Assembly (NCBI GenBank): GCA_963707275.1
Contig: CAVPPH010000001.1
Location: forward strand, 124,001-188,000
Direction of reading: 5' to 3'
Length of the DNA stretch: 64,000 bases
Origin: JACKBK01 sp963707275
GTDB lineage: Bacteria; Chloroflexota; Anaerolineae; JAAEKA01
In this document: positions 48,852 through 58,261 of the stretch, in pieces
How the letters are laid out: every line of letters starts with the position of its first letter
Numbering within the stretch: position 1 is the first letter of the stretch
Made by a program: the position numbers and the translations under genes
Notes under the pieces: model-generated
What the model saw: only the letters and a program-made list of their open reading frames with translations
Databases searched by the model: none
What the model was told of the DNA's origin: nothing

Positions 48852-50426
48852 ATGAAAGTCAGTTTCTCATTTGTTGCGTTGCTTGTGGCGGGGATCGTCC
48901 TGTTTGCGACTGTCGGGGTGCAGTCGTAAGCAGCCGGTTGAATCGACCAGCGCAGCAAGCAATTCAACGCCGCTTGGCAACATTCGGCGCCCGCTCACCG
49001 ATCTACATCCACCCCTTCGCCGACTCCTCCACCGACATCAACACCGACCAAGGCTGCAACCGCTTCGGCCACACCATCACCTTCTCCCTCGGTTCCCGTC
49101 GCGCCGACGCCCGGCCCGACCGTCGCGCCCGATCTGGCGCTGGAGTTTACTACCCTCAAAAATGGGCAGTATCTCGGCTACATCGCGCAGACGCTACGGC
49201 GTCTCGCTGGACGAGTTGGTGCAGTTCAGCGGCATCAAGAACCCGGACGTTGTGCCTATCGGCCAGGGGCTGATCATCCCGCACCGCACCGACCGCGTAA
49301 CACCGGACGACGTGCTGCTGCCTGACAGCGAGTTGGTCTACGGCGCAGCGTTACGTCGATTTCGATTTGGCGGCGTTTGTCGAGGAGCAGGGCGGCCGGC
49401 TGTCGCAGGTCAGCATGACCGGCCTGGACGGCGAACAGTGGAGCGGCGCTGACGTGGTCGAGCGGGTCGCGGCGCGCTACAGCGTCGGTCCGCGAGTGCT
49501 GCTGGCGCTGATGGAAGCCGGCAGCGGCTGGGTTACCGACCCGGATCCCCAGGGCAACGCCGCCGACTACCAGCTCGGCCACACCAATGGTGGACCTGGC
49601 TTGCTGCCGCAGCTTGAGTGGGCCGCCAACGAGCTGAACCACGGCTTCTACGGCTGGCTGGACCGCGGCGAGACGGCGATCCGCTTCGAGGACGGCACGA
49701 TTGCTCGCGGCGCGCCCGGTCTCAATCCCGGCACGGTAGCCGTGCAGCGAACGCTGGCCGCCGACGCGAGCTTCAGCCAATTGCCCGGCAAGCTGAGCGG
49801 CGTTCGACGAGGCCTACCGGCGATTGTTTGGCGACCCGGCTGAACTGGACGCCGGGCCGGTTCTGCCGGCCGGCCTGCAGCAGCCGCTGCTGCATCTGCC
49901 ATGGAAACCGGGCGAGTGGTGGCATCTGACCGGCGGTCCGCATGGCGGCTGGGTCAGCGGCAGCGGTTGGGCTGCGCTGGATTTCGTGCCGGAGAACGCG
50001 GTCATCGGCGGTTGTGTCCCTGCCGAGTCGTGGGCGGTGGCTGCCGCGCCGGGTGTGGTGGCCCGCAGCCTGCCGGGCGAGATCCTGCTGGATCTGGACG
50101 GCGACGGCGACATCCGCACCGGTTGGGTGCTGCAATATCTGCACATCGTCGATCAGCCGGAGGCGGGAACGGTTCTTGCGCAGGACGACCCGGTGGGCCG
50201 GCCAAGCTGCGAGGGCGGCGCGGCCGAGACGACGCACCTGCACTTCTCGCGCCGCTACGACGGTCTGTGGGTGGACGCAGGCGGGTCCGTGCCGATGGTG
50301 CTGGACGGCTGGACGGGGTTCGGCAGCTTCGAATACGAGGGCGGTATGACCAAGCCGGGCCAGCCTGATCGTGAGGCCGAACACTCGCGCGACCGCGCGG
50401 TCAACGGCCTGCTGAGGGAGGAGTAG
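48852..50426 (+). CDS. LysM / LasA-like M23 metallopeptidase, secreted, multiply frameshifted
   Basis: ATG 48852 encodes a signal peptide (SFVALLVAGIVLFATVG). Further frames give CNRFGHTITFSLGS, a LysM-like repeat (YGVSLDELVQFSGIKNPDVV, IGQGLIIPH), a long linker domain (ADVVERVAARYSVGPRVLLA) and the M23 catalytic domain in LasA style (WHLTGGPHGGWVSGSGWAAL, VLQYLHIVD, TTHLHFSRRY). Frames change near 48920, 49095, 49165, 49350 and 49805. It probably cuts peptidoglycan cross-links outside the cell. A duplicate of its 3' end lies at 52448-52542. Confidence 0.7.
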
Positions 50427-50492
50427 CTACAAGTAGCTAACCTATCTGCTGAACGAAATGTGCGCTGGTCTGAACGGCCCGGGACACGCCAG

Positions 50493-52223
50493 TCAAGCGG
50501 CAAGCTTGCGCGTTTCTTCTTCCACCAGGACGCGCCGCAGAGTTTTGCCCACCTGGCTCTTGGGTAACTCCGTGCGGAACTCGACCATGGCCGGTACCTT
50601 GTAGGGGGCGAGACGCTCTTTACAGAATTCACGAATCTCTTCCACGGTTGCCAACTGGCCTTCCTTGAGCACGACGAAGGCCTTGACCGTTTCACCCCGT
50701 TTTGGGTCAGGCACGCCCACTACCGCGGCTTCCAGTATCTTGGGATGCGTGAACAAGACCTCTTCGACCTCGCGTGGCACGATGTTGAAGCCGCTGGCGA
50801 TGATCAAGTCCTTCTTGCGGTCCACGATGAAGAAATAGCCATCGGCGTCCATGACGGCGATGTCGCCGGTGTGTAGCCAGCCGTCTGCGTCAATGGCGTT
50901 GGCAGTTTCCTCCGGGCTGTTGTAGTAGCCCTTCATCACCTGCGGCCCGCGCACCACCAACTCACCCGCCTCTCCGACCTCCAGGAACCTGGCCTCGCCG
51001 TGCTCGTCAGGCTCCAGGGCGACGACGGCCAGCTCGGTGCTGGGAAAAGGCAGACCGATCGAACCGGTCTTGGTCTGGCCAAAGACAGGATTGCCCGCAG
51101 TGAGGGGCGAGGATTCGGACATGCCGTAGCCCTCCACCAGCCTGCCGCCCGTCACTGCCTCGAACTTCTGCGCCACTTCGGCCGGCAGCGGCGCTCCGCC
51201 GCTGAGGCAGACGCGGATGCTGCGCAGGTCATAGTCGGCTACTTTGGCATGGTTGATGATGGCAACATACATGGTCGGCACACCGGGATAAAGCGTAATT
51301 CTTTCATGGGCAATGATCTCCAAAATGTGGAGCGTATTGCGGGGATCGGGCACCAGCACCACCTCGCCACCCAGCTTCAGGCAGGTTAGCATGCCCACGG
51401 TCATGCCGTAGACGTGGAAGGCAGGCAGGGCCAAAAGGAACTTCTCGTCTCCCGGCTTCAGAGAGGGTACCCAGGCGTTAATCTGAGCGATGTTTGCCAC
51501 CAGGTTGCGGTGGGTCAACTCAGCAGCCTTGGGCAGGCCCGATGTGCCGCCGGTGAACTGGAAGACTGCCGTGTCTTTGGCCGCTTCAAAGGACACCACG
51601 GGTGCCTTGGTCGGGGCCGTGGCGAGGAGGTCTTTCATGAAATAGGTGTCCGCTCGGGGCGTCACGGTTTTCATCATGCCGCTGGCGCGCGCCTGTTTAG
51701 CCACGGTGTTGCGGAAGGGCCAACCGATTGTTTCGGGGATGTCGGTGAGGATGATCGTCTTGATAGTGGTGTTGGGCTGAATTTCGAGCACACGATCGTA
51801 CAGACCGCTGAGCGTAACGATGGTCTCAGCTCCCGCGCTGCGCAACAGCGGCTCCAGTTCGTGGGCCGGATAGGTCGGGTTCGTGTTGACTACGATCGCG
51901 CCGGCCTTCAGCACACCAAAATAGGCGATCACCATCTGTGGTATGTTGGGCAGCATCAGGGAGACACGATCGCCCTTGGCAACACCCAGGTTCACCAGGG
52001 CCGCGGCGAAGCGATCGCTCAGCCGGTTGAGCTCAGCATAGCTCAGTCTGGCCTGCACCCTCAGTCCCAGCGGCAGATAGCGCAGCACCATGCGCAGCGC
52101 GGTCTGGTCAGGAAAGCGCGCCGCTGAGTCCAGCAGCATTTGGTGAACCGTGCCGTCGGGCACATCGACGCTGTGAGCAACGTCTGGCTCATAGTGGGCA
52201 AACCAGCGAAATTCCTTGGTCAT
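50493..52223 (-). CDS. fadD: Long-chain acyl-CoA ligase (FadD-type), intact
   Basis: This 576-residue protein has FQFTGGTSGLPKAAELTH as P-loop, GYGMSESSPL, TGDIAVMDADGYF, DRKKDLIIASGFNIVP and the terminal ELPKSQVGKTLRRVL with the catalytic Lys. The N-terminal DGTVHQMLLDSAARFPDQTA is typical of FadD. It activates free fatty acids with ATP and CoA. It is convergent with the M23 gene and is bracketed by two copies of that gene's 3' end. Confidence 0.9.
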   Translation of the reverse strand: MTKEFRWFAHYEPDVAHSVDVPDGTVHQMLLDSAARFPDQTALRMVLRYLPLGLRVQARLSYAELNRLSDRFAAALVNLGVAKGDRVSLMLPNIPQMVIAYFGVLKAGAIVVNTNPTYPAHELEPLLRSAGAETIVTLSGLYDRVLEIQPNTTIKTIILTDIPETIGWPFRNTVAKQARASGMMKTVTPRADTYFMKDLLATAPTKAPVVSFEAAKDTAVFQFTGGTSGLPKAAELTHRNLVANIAQINAWVPSLKPGDEKFLLALPAFHVYGMTVGMLTCLKLGGEVVLVPDPRNTLHILEIIAHERITLYPGVPTMYVAIINHAKVADYDLRSIRVCLSGGAPLPAEVAQKFEAVTGGRLVEGYGMSESSPLTAGNPVFGQTKTGSIGLPFPSTELAVVALEPDEHGEARFLEVGEAGELVVRGPQVMKGYYNSPEETANAIDADGWLHTGDIAVMDADGYFFIVDRKKDLIIASGFNIVPREVEEVLFTHPKILEAAVVGVPDPKRGETVKAFVVLKEGQLATVEEIREFCKERLAPYKVPAMVEFRTELPKSQVGKTLRRVLVEEETRKLAA

Positions 52224-52447
52224 GGTGATCAGCCTCCGGGCATCTACAGGGATATTCCAGGCAATTTCAGTCTACACCAAATCCTCGGGCATAGCTAATC
52301 TGTCCCCTGCCAGCGTCTGCTCAATGTCGTCTTGCTGTCCCGGTTGACGCCCGAACAGTCGGCATGTAGCCAAAGGTGTCTCGGTACTCCAGGTCGGCTT
52401 TGGTCCAACTGACGCTTGACATCCGGGCGGGATACAGACCCTTCACC

Positions 52448-52542
52448 ACGCGCCGCGGCATGTCCAAAACCTGACCTGTCCGACTGTGAAGCAGCGCAGT
52501 CGCGCGACCGGGCGGTCAACGGGCTGCTGCGCGAGGAATAAG
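52448..52542 (+). pseudogene. Remnant of an M23 peptidase 3' end
   Basis: The frame GMSKPDLSDCEAA then QSRDRAVNGLLREE ends at TAA 52540-52542. It matches the end of the intact peptidase (GMTKPGQPDREAEH, HSRDRAVNGLLREE) at 50343-50426, both in amino acids and largely in bases. No peptidase sequence is visible upstream of it, so only the last 30 codons remain. The rest of the 400-bp gap (52224-52447) shows nothing recognisable. Confidence 0.65.
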
Positions 52543-52546
52543 AGAT

Positions 52547-52575
52547 TTGCAAGTGTGGAACAAATGTGCTATAAT
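52547..52575 (+). promoter_or_regulatory. Sigma70-like promoter of the YciI gene
   Basis: TTGCAA (52547-52552), a 17-bp spacer and TATAAT (52570-52575) form a good consensus promoter about 50 bp before ATG 52628. Confidence 0.7.
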
Positions 52576-52627
52576 CCCGTCACCGATCAACCCGTGTTAG
52601 ATGTAATTGCATGAAGGAGTAGCAGCG

Positions 52628-52951
52628 ATGACGAAGTTTGTGTTGGTTTTCAATGGCGGTGGTATGCCTGAAACGGAAGCTGAACAGGCAGCGGTTCTGG
52701 CAGCTTGGGGCGCCTGGTATGGCAAGTTGGGTGCGGCAGTGGTGGACGGCGGCAACCCATTCACGCCTATGGCGAAGACCGTCCACAGCGACGGAAGTAT
52801 CAGCGACGGTTCGGTGGGTGTGCTGGCCACCGGCTATGTGATTTTGCAGGCCGGATCGCTGGACGAGGCCGCGGAAATGGGGACAAGCTGTCCCATCCTA
52901 AGCAGCGGCGGGCAGATTTCGGTGTACGAAGCCATCGATATGGCGATGTAG
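52628..52951 (+). CDS. YciI-family protein
   Basis: This 107-residue ferredoxin-like alpha/beta protein starts at ATG 52628 with AAGGAG 9 bases upstream. FVLVFNGGGMPETEAEQA, AWGAWYGKLGAAVVDGGNPF and GYVILQAGSLDEAAEMG are typical of YciI/DGPF-domain proteins (often called YCII-related). Their activity is usually unknown; some accompany ECF sigma factors, which are not seen here. Confidence 0.8.
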   Translation: MTKFVLVFNGGGMPETEAEQAAVLAAWGAWYGKLGAAVVDGGNPFTPMAKTVHSDGSISDGSVGVLATGYVILQAGSLDEAAEMGTSCPILSSGGQISVYEAIDMAM

Positions 52952-53139
52952 GCAGCGCCTCCCCTTCGAGTGACAGAGCAGCCCTGGGAAACCGGGGCTG
53001 TTCTTATGATCTGAGTTTGGCGCGACCTGGCCAGTGGGGGAAAAACTGGCTGATGCGGCGGAACGGTCATGCCGCTTTGCGCGCCCCGCGTTGCGTGTAT
53101 AATGGGTGTCAACAGGTTGGAGACAATGGAGTAGGAACG

Positions 53140-53460
53140 ATGATCGACGAGACAACCTTGAAGCAAATTGTTGAGCGTATCATAGTGACGGCTCGGCCGC
53201 AACGCGTCATTCTGTTCGGTTCCCGTGGCCGCGGCGATGCTGACGAGGGATCTGATCTGGATCTGATGGTCGTGTTGCCGGAGGCGCCGGACAAGTTCGG
53301 TGAGATGATTCGTTTGCACAAGGCCGTCGGCAACGTAGGCGTCGGTGTGGACGTGTTGGTCTATTCAGAGGAAGAATATCAGCGACGCAGCCAGGTGCCA
53401 GGCACCGTGCTCTATTGGGCGCGCAAGCAGGGGAGGCGCTTGTATGAAGCCTCACATTGA
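53140..53460 (+). CDS. MNT-type nucleotidyltransferase, putative antitoxin of a HEPN pair
   Basis: ATG 53140 gives 106 residues with RVILFGSRGRGDADEGSDLD, the GSxRG...SDxD signature of minimal nucleotidyltransferases, then LMVVLPEAPDKFG and VDVLVYSEEEYQRR. A TATAAT lies at 53098-53103, so its own promoter is likely. It overlaps the HEPN gene by 17 bases, the usual MNT-HEPN arrangement in which MNT neutralises the HEPN RNase. Confidence 0.8.
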   Translation: MIDETTLKQIVERIIVTARPQRVILFGSRGRGDADEGSDLDLMVVLPEAPDKFGEMIRLHKAVGNVGVGVDVLVYSEEEYQRRSQVPGTVLYWARKQGRRLYEASH

Positions 53461-53856
53461 TGAGGCATGGCGTTCGCTACGCCTGGCAGATCGGGACATT
53501 ACCGCATTTGCCATTCTCAATGAAGAACCGGAAGCGCACGTTGCTATTGTGAACTTCCATGGCCAGCAAGCTGTGGAGAAGTGCTCAAAGCGGTGCTGTA
53601 CGCGTATCAGGTCGAGTTTGAACGGACCCACGACCTTGTCAAGTTGGCGACTCTGCTCGATCAGAACCGCATTGAACTGCCGATCTCACAGGACCGGCTT
53701 CGAATGCTGAATCCATTTGCGGTCACGTTCCGATATGATGATCTGGAGATCGAGTTGATCGAAGGTGAGAATGTGTCCGACCTGGTTGCAGAGGTCAGGC
53801 AGTGGGCAGAACAGCAAGTTCGCAACGCTGCTGATTGCGAGGACACTCAGGACTGA
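53444..53856 (+). CDS. HEPN-domain protein, one frameshift
   Basis: ATG 53444 opens HIDEAWRSLRLADRDITAF and VNFHGQQAVEKC; one base appears lost near 53583, after which the protein reads LKAVLYAYQVEFERTHDLVK, the HEPN core with its conserved THDL helix, to a stop at 53856 (137 residues). It is the presumed RNase partner of the overlapping MNT gene. Confidence 0.75.
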
Positions 53857-54025
53857 AGCAGCGATTGAATTGAGGCCATTGCGAAACTGCGGCCACCTGC
53901 CTACCGCTCTGGCCGGTCTTTGCGAAGCACCCTGAGGTCCCTCCGAAGGGTCTGACCAAGCCAATGCAGGCAGGCTTATTTGTGGACGCGACCCAATCGC
54001 TGGAGATTGCACGGGTTCCTAGCCA

Positions 54026-54262
54026 TCACACGTCACAAATCAAGTGAATATCTTCCGGCTCAAGCTCGAACAAATCCGGGTCTGGCTCTGGGGTTACCCT
54101 GCATCCCGGCCGCAGGTAGAAGTTGCTGGTGTTTTCTGACGGCGTCGCCGAGATGCACATCTTTCTGGCGCCGCGCGCATTGAAGTAGTCTGCCCGCAGC
54201 ATCAGCGCCCCGTGGTTGAGCACGTAGATGTTCTCGATCAGCTCGCTTCGGAGTGCGCTCAA
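54026..54262 (-). CDS. Small hypothetical protein
   Basis: This 78-residue frame from TTG 54262 reads ELIENIYVLNHGALMLRADY, ARKMCISATPSENTS and ends FELEPEDIHLICDV. The amino-acid pattern looks real but the N-terminus may lie in a shifted frame (ATG near 54278, DASLERTP). No family is recognised and there is no ribosome site. Confidence 0.35.
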   Translation of the reverse strand: MSALRSELIENIYVLNHGALMLRADYFNARGARKMCISATPSENTSNFYLRPGCRVTPEPDPDLFELEPEDIHLICDV

Positions 54263-54315
54263 GACTTGCGTCGATCATATCAGCAAGCGCTAGCGGCGCA
54301 AAGCCATTTTCCAGG

Positions 54316-54990
54316 CTATGTCGTTGGAGTCTTGGTGTTGACGTAGATACCGGCCGGCAGGATGAGTATCCAGGACAGCCGCGCCAGGTCGGTGTTGATG
54401 AAGGAAAGGGCGATGGAAATCAGGAAGACGGCCACGGTGGACAGCACCGACACGAACTCTCGCCGTTTCCGCTGTTGACTGACGTCAGGCCTGAGCAGAC
54501 GGTTGTCGTGCGAGACATAGGCCCACATCGCGGTGAACAACAGGCTGACCACGACCATCGTCAACGCATAGAAGATGGTGGCGCTGCGGTTCGAACTGAC
54601 GCTGATCACCGAACTGGCAAATGGGATGAACACGATCGACATCAGAACCAGCAGGTTGAGCGACAGCAGGCGGTTGTCATAACGGTCAACCAGACGAAAC
54701 TTGCGGTGATGCGCCATCCAGAAGGAGCCTATCACCAGGAAGCTGATAATGTAGGCGAGATATTCATGCCAAAGGCCTGCCAAAGCAGCCCATAATTCAA
54801 GGTCGCCAAACTGGCCTGCCTCCTCGGGCAAACGAATTTCCAGCGCCAGCAGCGTGATCGCGATGGCGAATACGGCGTCGCTGAAGAAGATCAGACGCTC
54901 CAGCCCGATCGTGTCGGTATAAGAGGTGGCAGACTTTTTCCGCGCTGCATCAGGCTTTGCTGGCTTTCCTGTGGGCGAGGTTTCAGTCAT
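54316..54990 (-). CDS. TMEM175-family (DUF1211) potassium-channel-like membrane protein
   Basis: ATG 54990 gives 224 residues with about six predicted helices. The family signature RLIFFSDAVFAIAITLLALE (FSD motif) is near residue 32, and MAHHRKFRLVDRYDN follows the third helix. Bacterial TMEM175 homologues are tetrameric potassium channels. It starts 3 bp after the DUF1801 stop, so the two are co-transcribed. Confidence 0.8.
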   Translation of the reverse strand: MTETSPTGKPAKPDAARKKSATSYTDTIGLERLIFFSDAVFAIAITLLALEIRLPEEAGQFGDLELWAALAGLWHEYLAYIISFLVIGSFWMAHHRKFRLVDRYDNRLLSLNLLVLMSIVFIPFASSVISVSSNRSATIFYALTMVVVSLLFTAMWAYVSHDNRLLRPDVSQQRKRREFVSVLSTVAVFLISIALSFINTDLARLSWILILPAGIYVNTKTPTT

Positions 54991-54992
54991 CA

Positions 54993-55362
54993 CTACCCCC
55001 TTGTTGGATCACCTTTGAGATGGTTCAGTACGACGGCCTGGCGCACGAAGCTGGTAAACGCGTCCTCGTCTATTCCATCGATGCTGGTCAGCTTGACATG
55101 GCGCATTTTGTCGCCATCGCCCTGTAGCAGTCCTTCGGGATCATCGATATCAACGCCGCGCCAGAAGCCGAAATTCAACGAACTCTTGAACGCCTTGAAG
55201 TAGCACAGCGGCCCGCCCAACTCATAGACCGGCTGCGCCCACTTGATCGAACTCGCGGGCCTCCGGCGCCGCATCCTTGATGATGCCGCGAAGCTGCACA
55301 GCCGCCTCTTTCTGCCAGCCTTCCAGCCCGTCCACATACGCCTCAACGGTTTTCTCTGCCAT
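54993..55362 (-). CDS. DUF1801 protein (YdhG-like), one frameshift
   Basis: ATG 55362 opens EKTVEAYVDGLEGWQKEA; near 55248 the frame shifts from REFDQ to SIKWAQPVYELGGPLCYFKA, the DUF1801 core, then NFGFWRGVDIDDPEGLLQG, to TAG at 54993. About 123 residues, normal for the family, which has a frataxin-like fold and unknown role. Confidence 0.75.
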
Positions 55363-55469
55363 ATCGTCCACCTCGTTGCGATTGCACTTCCGTTCAAAGT
55401 TGCACCGCGATTATAGCCAACAGCGCAGGCGCTGACAAGGCCAACGTACTGCGCCGGCCCGCGTGTGAC

Positions 55470-55497
55470 TTGCCACACTTCCCGCCATCCGTATAAT
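55470..55497 (+). promoter_or_regulatory. Promoter of moeA, giving a probable leaderless mRNA
   Basis: TTGCCA (55470-55475), a 16-bp spacer and TATAAT (55492-55497) precede ATG 55506 by only 8 bases, so transcription should begin at or within a base or two of the start codon. Confidence 0.65.
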
Positions 55498-55505
55498 CTT
55501 CAGTC

Positions 55506-56796
55506 ATGCGAGAATCGCCCTATCCCATGGTTTCGGTTGACGATGCGCTGGCGGCCGTACTTGGCCGCGTTGCGCCGATGCCGGTTCGTGAGTTGCCGTT
55601 GCAGGACGCGCTCGGTCTGGTGCTGGCCGAGGATGTGGTCGCCGCGCTGGATCTGCCCTCCTTCCCTGCCGCGGTCGTGGACGGCTTCGCAATGCGCGCG
55701 GCCGACGGCAGTGCTGCTCGTCGCATCGCCGGTGAGCAGATGGCCGGCGCGCCGCTCGGTCTGCTGGTTGCGGCAGGCACAGCCGTACGCATCACGACTG
55801 GCGCTCCGGTGCCGCCTGGCGCGGATGTGGTCATCAAGGTCGAGCTGTCCGATGAGGACGACGGCTGGGTGACGCCGCAGCAGGGCGAGACGTTGATGGC
55901 CGGTCAGAACATCCGCCCGGTTGGGTCTGACATCACAGCCGGCGAGTTGGTGCTGCGCGCCGGGCAACCGCTGGGACCGGCCGAACTTGGCATGCTGGCG
56001 TCGCTGGGCAGATCGCACGCACCGGTGCATCGCCGTCCGGTGGTGGGCGTGTTTTCCACCGGCGATGAGCTGGCCGAGGCGGGCCAGGCGCTGGGGCCAG
56101 GCCAGATCTACGACAGCAACCGCGCGACCCTGCTGGCAGCCGTGGCCCAGGCCGGCGGGCAGCCGCTGGATCTGGGCGTACTGCGCGATCAGCCGGGCGA
56201 GCTGGAGCGCGGCCTGGCGCTGGGACTGGCAAGGTCTGACGTGCTGGTGACCTCGGGCGGCGTCAGCATGGGCGAGCTGGACCTGCTCAAGCCGCTGCTG
56301 GAGCGCTGGGGGACGGTACATTTTGGCCGGGTGCAGATGAAGCCAGGCAAGCCGCTGACCTTTGCCACGCTGCCGGCGCGCGGCGCTGATGGTGAGATAG
56401 CTGCCGATCAGCCTGCCAGGCTGGTCTTCGCGCTGCCTGGCAACCCGGTGTCGTCACTGGTGACCTTTCAACTGTTTGTCCGGCCTGCCATCCGCCGCAT
56501 GTTGGGAGTTCGAACATGCCGGTCTGCCGCGGCTGACCGCGACGCTTGGTCACAGATTTCGCCTCGACCCGGAGCGGGCCGAGTTTCACCGCGTGACGCT
56601 GACGCGCGAGGATGGACAGATCGTCGCCCGTTCCACCGGTAGCCAGGCTTCCAGTCGCTTGCTGTCAGCCGCGGGCGCCGACGGGCTGCTGGTGCTCGAA
56701 CAGGCTGACGGCTTGTTGCCACCCGGCGCGCAGCGGCCGGTGCTGCTGCTGAACGATGCCTGGCTGGCGGCGCCATGGGAGACGAGCGATGAGTGA
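55506..56796 (+). CDS. moeA: Molybdopterin molybdotransferase MoeA, one frameshift
   Basis: The protein of about 430 residues has LPSFPAAVVDGFAMRAAD, RITTGAPVPPGADVVIKVE, VGVFSTGDELAE, ILVTSGGVSMGE-type sequence (VLVTSGGVSMGELD) and KPGKPLTFA, LVFALPGNPVSSLVTF. One frame change near 56508 precedes domain IV (EFEHAGLPRLTATLG) to TGA 56794. It inserts molybdate into adenylylated molybdopterin. moaC begins inside its last codons. Confidence 0.88.
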
Positions 56797-57415
56797 CAAA
56801 TTGACCCATCTCGACGACAGCGGCGCGGCGCGTATGGTGGATGTCGGTGCGAAGGACGAGAGCGAGCGGGTGGCCGTGGCGCAGGGCGAGGTGCAGATGA
56901 TGCCCGCAACTCTGGCTGCGATCCGCGCCGGCGACGTCCCCAAAGGCGACGTGCTGGGCACGGCGCGCATCGCCGGCATCATGGCTGCCAAGCGGACGCC
57001 TGACATCATCCCACTCTGCCATCCGTTGCTGCTCAGCCAGGTGGCCGTCGATCTGGAACTTGACGAGGCGAACAGCCGGGTTGTCATAACAGCGACAGTG
57101 CGCTGCCGCGGCAAGACCGGTGTCGAGATGGAAGCGCTGACCGCTGTGTCTGCCGCCGCGCTGACGGTTTACGACATGGCCAAGGCGCTGGAGAAGGGGA
57201 TGACGATCGGCGGCATCCGGTTGCTGGAGAAGCGGGGCGGGAAGAGTGGGGAGTGGGTGAGTGGGGGAGAGGGTGACAGGGTGACGAAGGTGATGAAGGA
57301 AAGGAAGGAAATGAGGGAAATCGGAATTGGTGCCGTTTTTCAACACGCGATTGGCAACACAATACGAAGTGCGCAATGCGCAACACTGCAGGACGAGCGT
57401 CGACACCATGACTGA
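56789..57415 (+). CDS. moaC: Cyclic pyranopterin monophosphate synthase MoaC, with repeat-derived tail
   Basis: ATG 56789 overlaps the moeA stop. MoaC motifs are complete: LTHLDDSGAARMVDVGAKDE, GTARIAGIMAAKRTPDIIPL, CHPLLLSQVAVD, KTGVEMEALTAVSAAALTVY and DMAKALEKGMTIGGIRLLEK. The normal protein ends about residue 155. A further 50 residues (GEWVSGGEGDRVTKVMKER ...) come from a purine-rich word repeat read in frame up to the moaD start. Confidence 0.9.
   Translation: MSDKLTHLDDSGAARMVDVGAKDESERVAVAQGEVQMMPATLAAIRAGDVPKGDVLGTARIAGIMAAKRTPDIIPLCHPLLLSQVAVDLELDEANSRVVITATVRCRGKTGVEMEALTAVSAAALTVYDMAKALEKGMTIGGIRLLEKRGGKSGEWVSGGEGDRVTKVMKERKEMREIGIGAVFQHAIGNTIRSAQCATLQDERRHHD
57237..57330. repeat. 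Purine-rich word repeat within the moaC 3' end
   Basis: The tract repeats GAGTGGGG, GGTGA and AAGGAA words and ends GAGGGAAATCGGA, the same 13 bases found before the thiolase gene near 27166. It has no inverted partner here and is translated as the MoaC tail. Confidence 0.6.
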
Positions 57416-58195
57416 CATGATCAACGTCCAGGTCAGGTTTTTTGCTTCGGTGCGGCAGGTGGTGGGTGAGAGCCGGGTGGTGCGCAGCTTGCCCGATGGC
57501 GCGACGGTGGCTGATTTGCTGGCCGCGCTGGCGGTTGATTACCCGACGCTGCCGACGGCCAGCGGAACGATCTACGCGGCCGTCAACAAGGCGTATGCGC
57601 GCGAGGACGCTGTGCTGCACGATGGTGACGAGGTGGCGTTCTTTCCGCCCGTGAGCGGCGGGCAGGACCGCAAGCTGTTCGAGATCACCACGGAGCCGCT
57701 GTCGCTGGACGACGTGGCCAGCCGGGTGGCCGCCCAGCCATGGCGCGATCACCGTGTTCGCCGGCATGGTACGCGGCGAGACTGACCTGTCCTCGCCGTT
57801 TGCCGCGGCGCCGCCGGACGTGACGGTCGAGGGCAGCGGCACGCGGCTGGCGACCGAGTATCTGGAGTACGAGGCCTACGCCGAGATGGCCGAGCCGATG
57901 CTGGCGGCGCTGGCGCGACGAGATCCAGGCGCGCTGGCCGCAGATCACCGCGGTGAGCATCCTCCACCGGATCGGGCGCATCGAGGTCGGCGAGGCCAGC
58001 GTGGTCATCGCCGTGGCCGCGGCGCATCGCAAGGGAACGTTTGACGCGTGTAGCTTCGCCATCGAGCGGCTGAAGGCGGTCGTGCCGATCTGGAAAAAGG
58101 AGGTCGGCAGCGACGGTCAGTGGTGGGTCGAAGGGCCACGCGCCGCCAACGACGCAGCGCCTGTGGGCGATTTTTTCGGACCCCCGTTGAGTTGA
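57408..58195 (+). CDS. moaDE: MoaD-MoaE fusion (molybdopterin synthase), two frameshifts
   Basis: ATG 57408 overlaps the moaC stop. Residues 1-85 are MoaD (VQVRFFASVRQVVGESR, GDEVAFFPPVSGGQD with the GG that carries the thiocarboxylate). Shifting near 57738 gives MoaE: HGAITVFAGMVRGET, LEYEAYAEMAEPM, and after 57922 VSILHRIGRIEVGEASVVIA, AAHRKGTFDACSFAIERLK, VPIWKKE. In a fusion the MoaD GG is not C-terminal, so the chain must be cleaved or work differently; such fusions are known in other bacteria. Confidence 0.82.
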
Positions 58196-58222
58196 CAATG
58201 CGCTTGGGGGCCATGGTATAAT
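58192..58222 (+). promoter_or_regulatory. Consensus promoter of rnpB
   Basis: TTGACA (58192-58197) and TATAAT (58217-58222), both perfect, are separated by 19 bp. The -35 overlaps the end of moaDE. It fits the strong constitutive promoter expected of RNase P RNA. Confidence 0.75.
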
Positions 58223-58261
58223 TCCGCTCGTTACGGCGCACACCTTAACAGTCTGAAAAGG

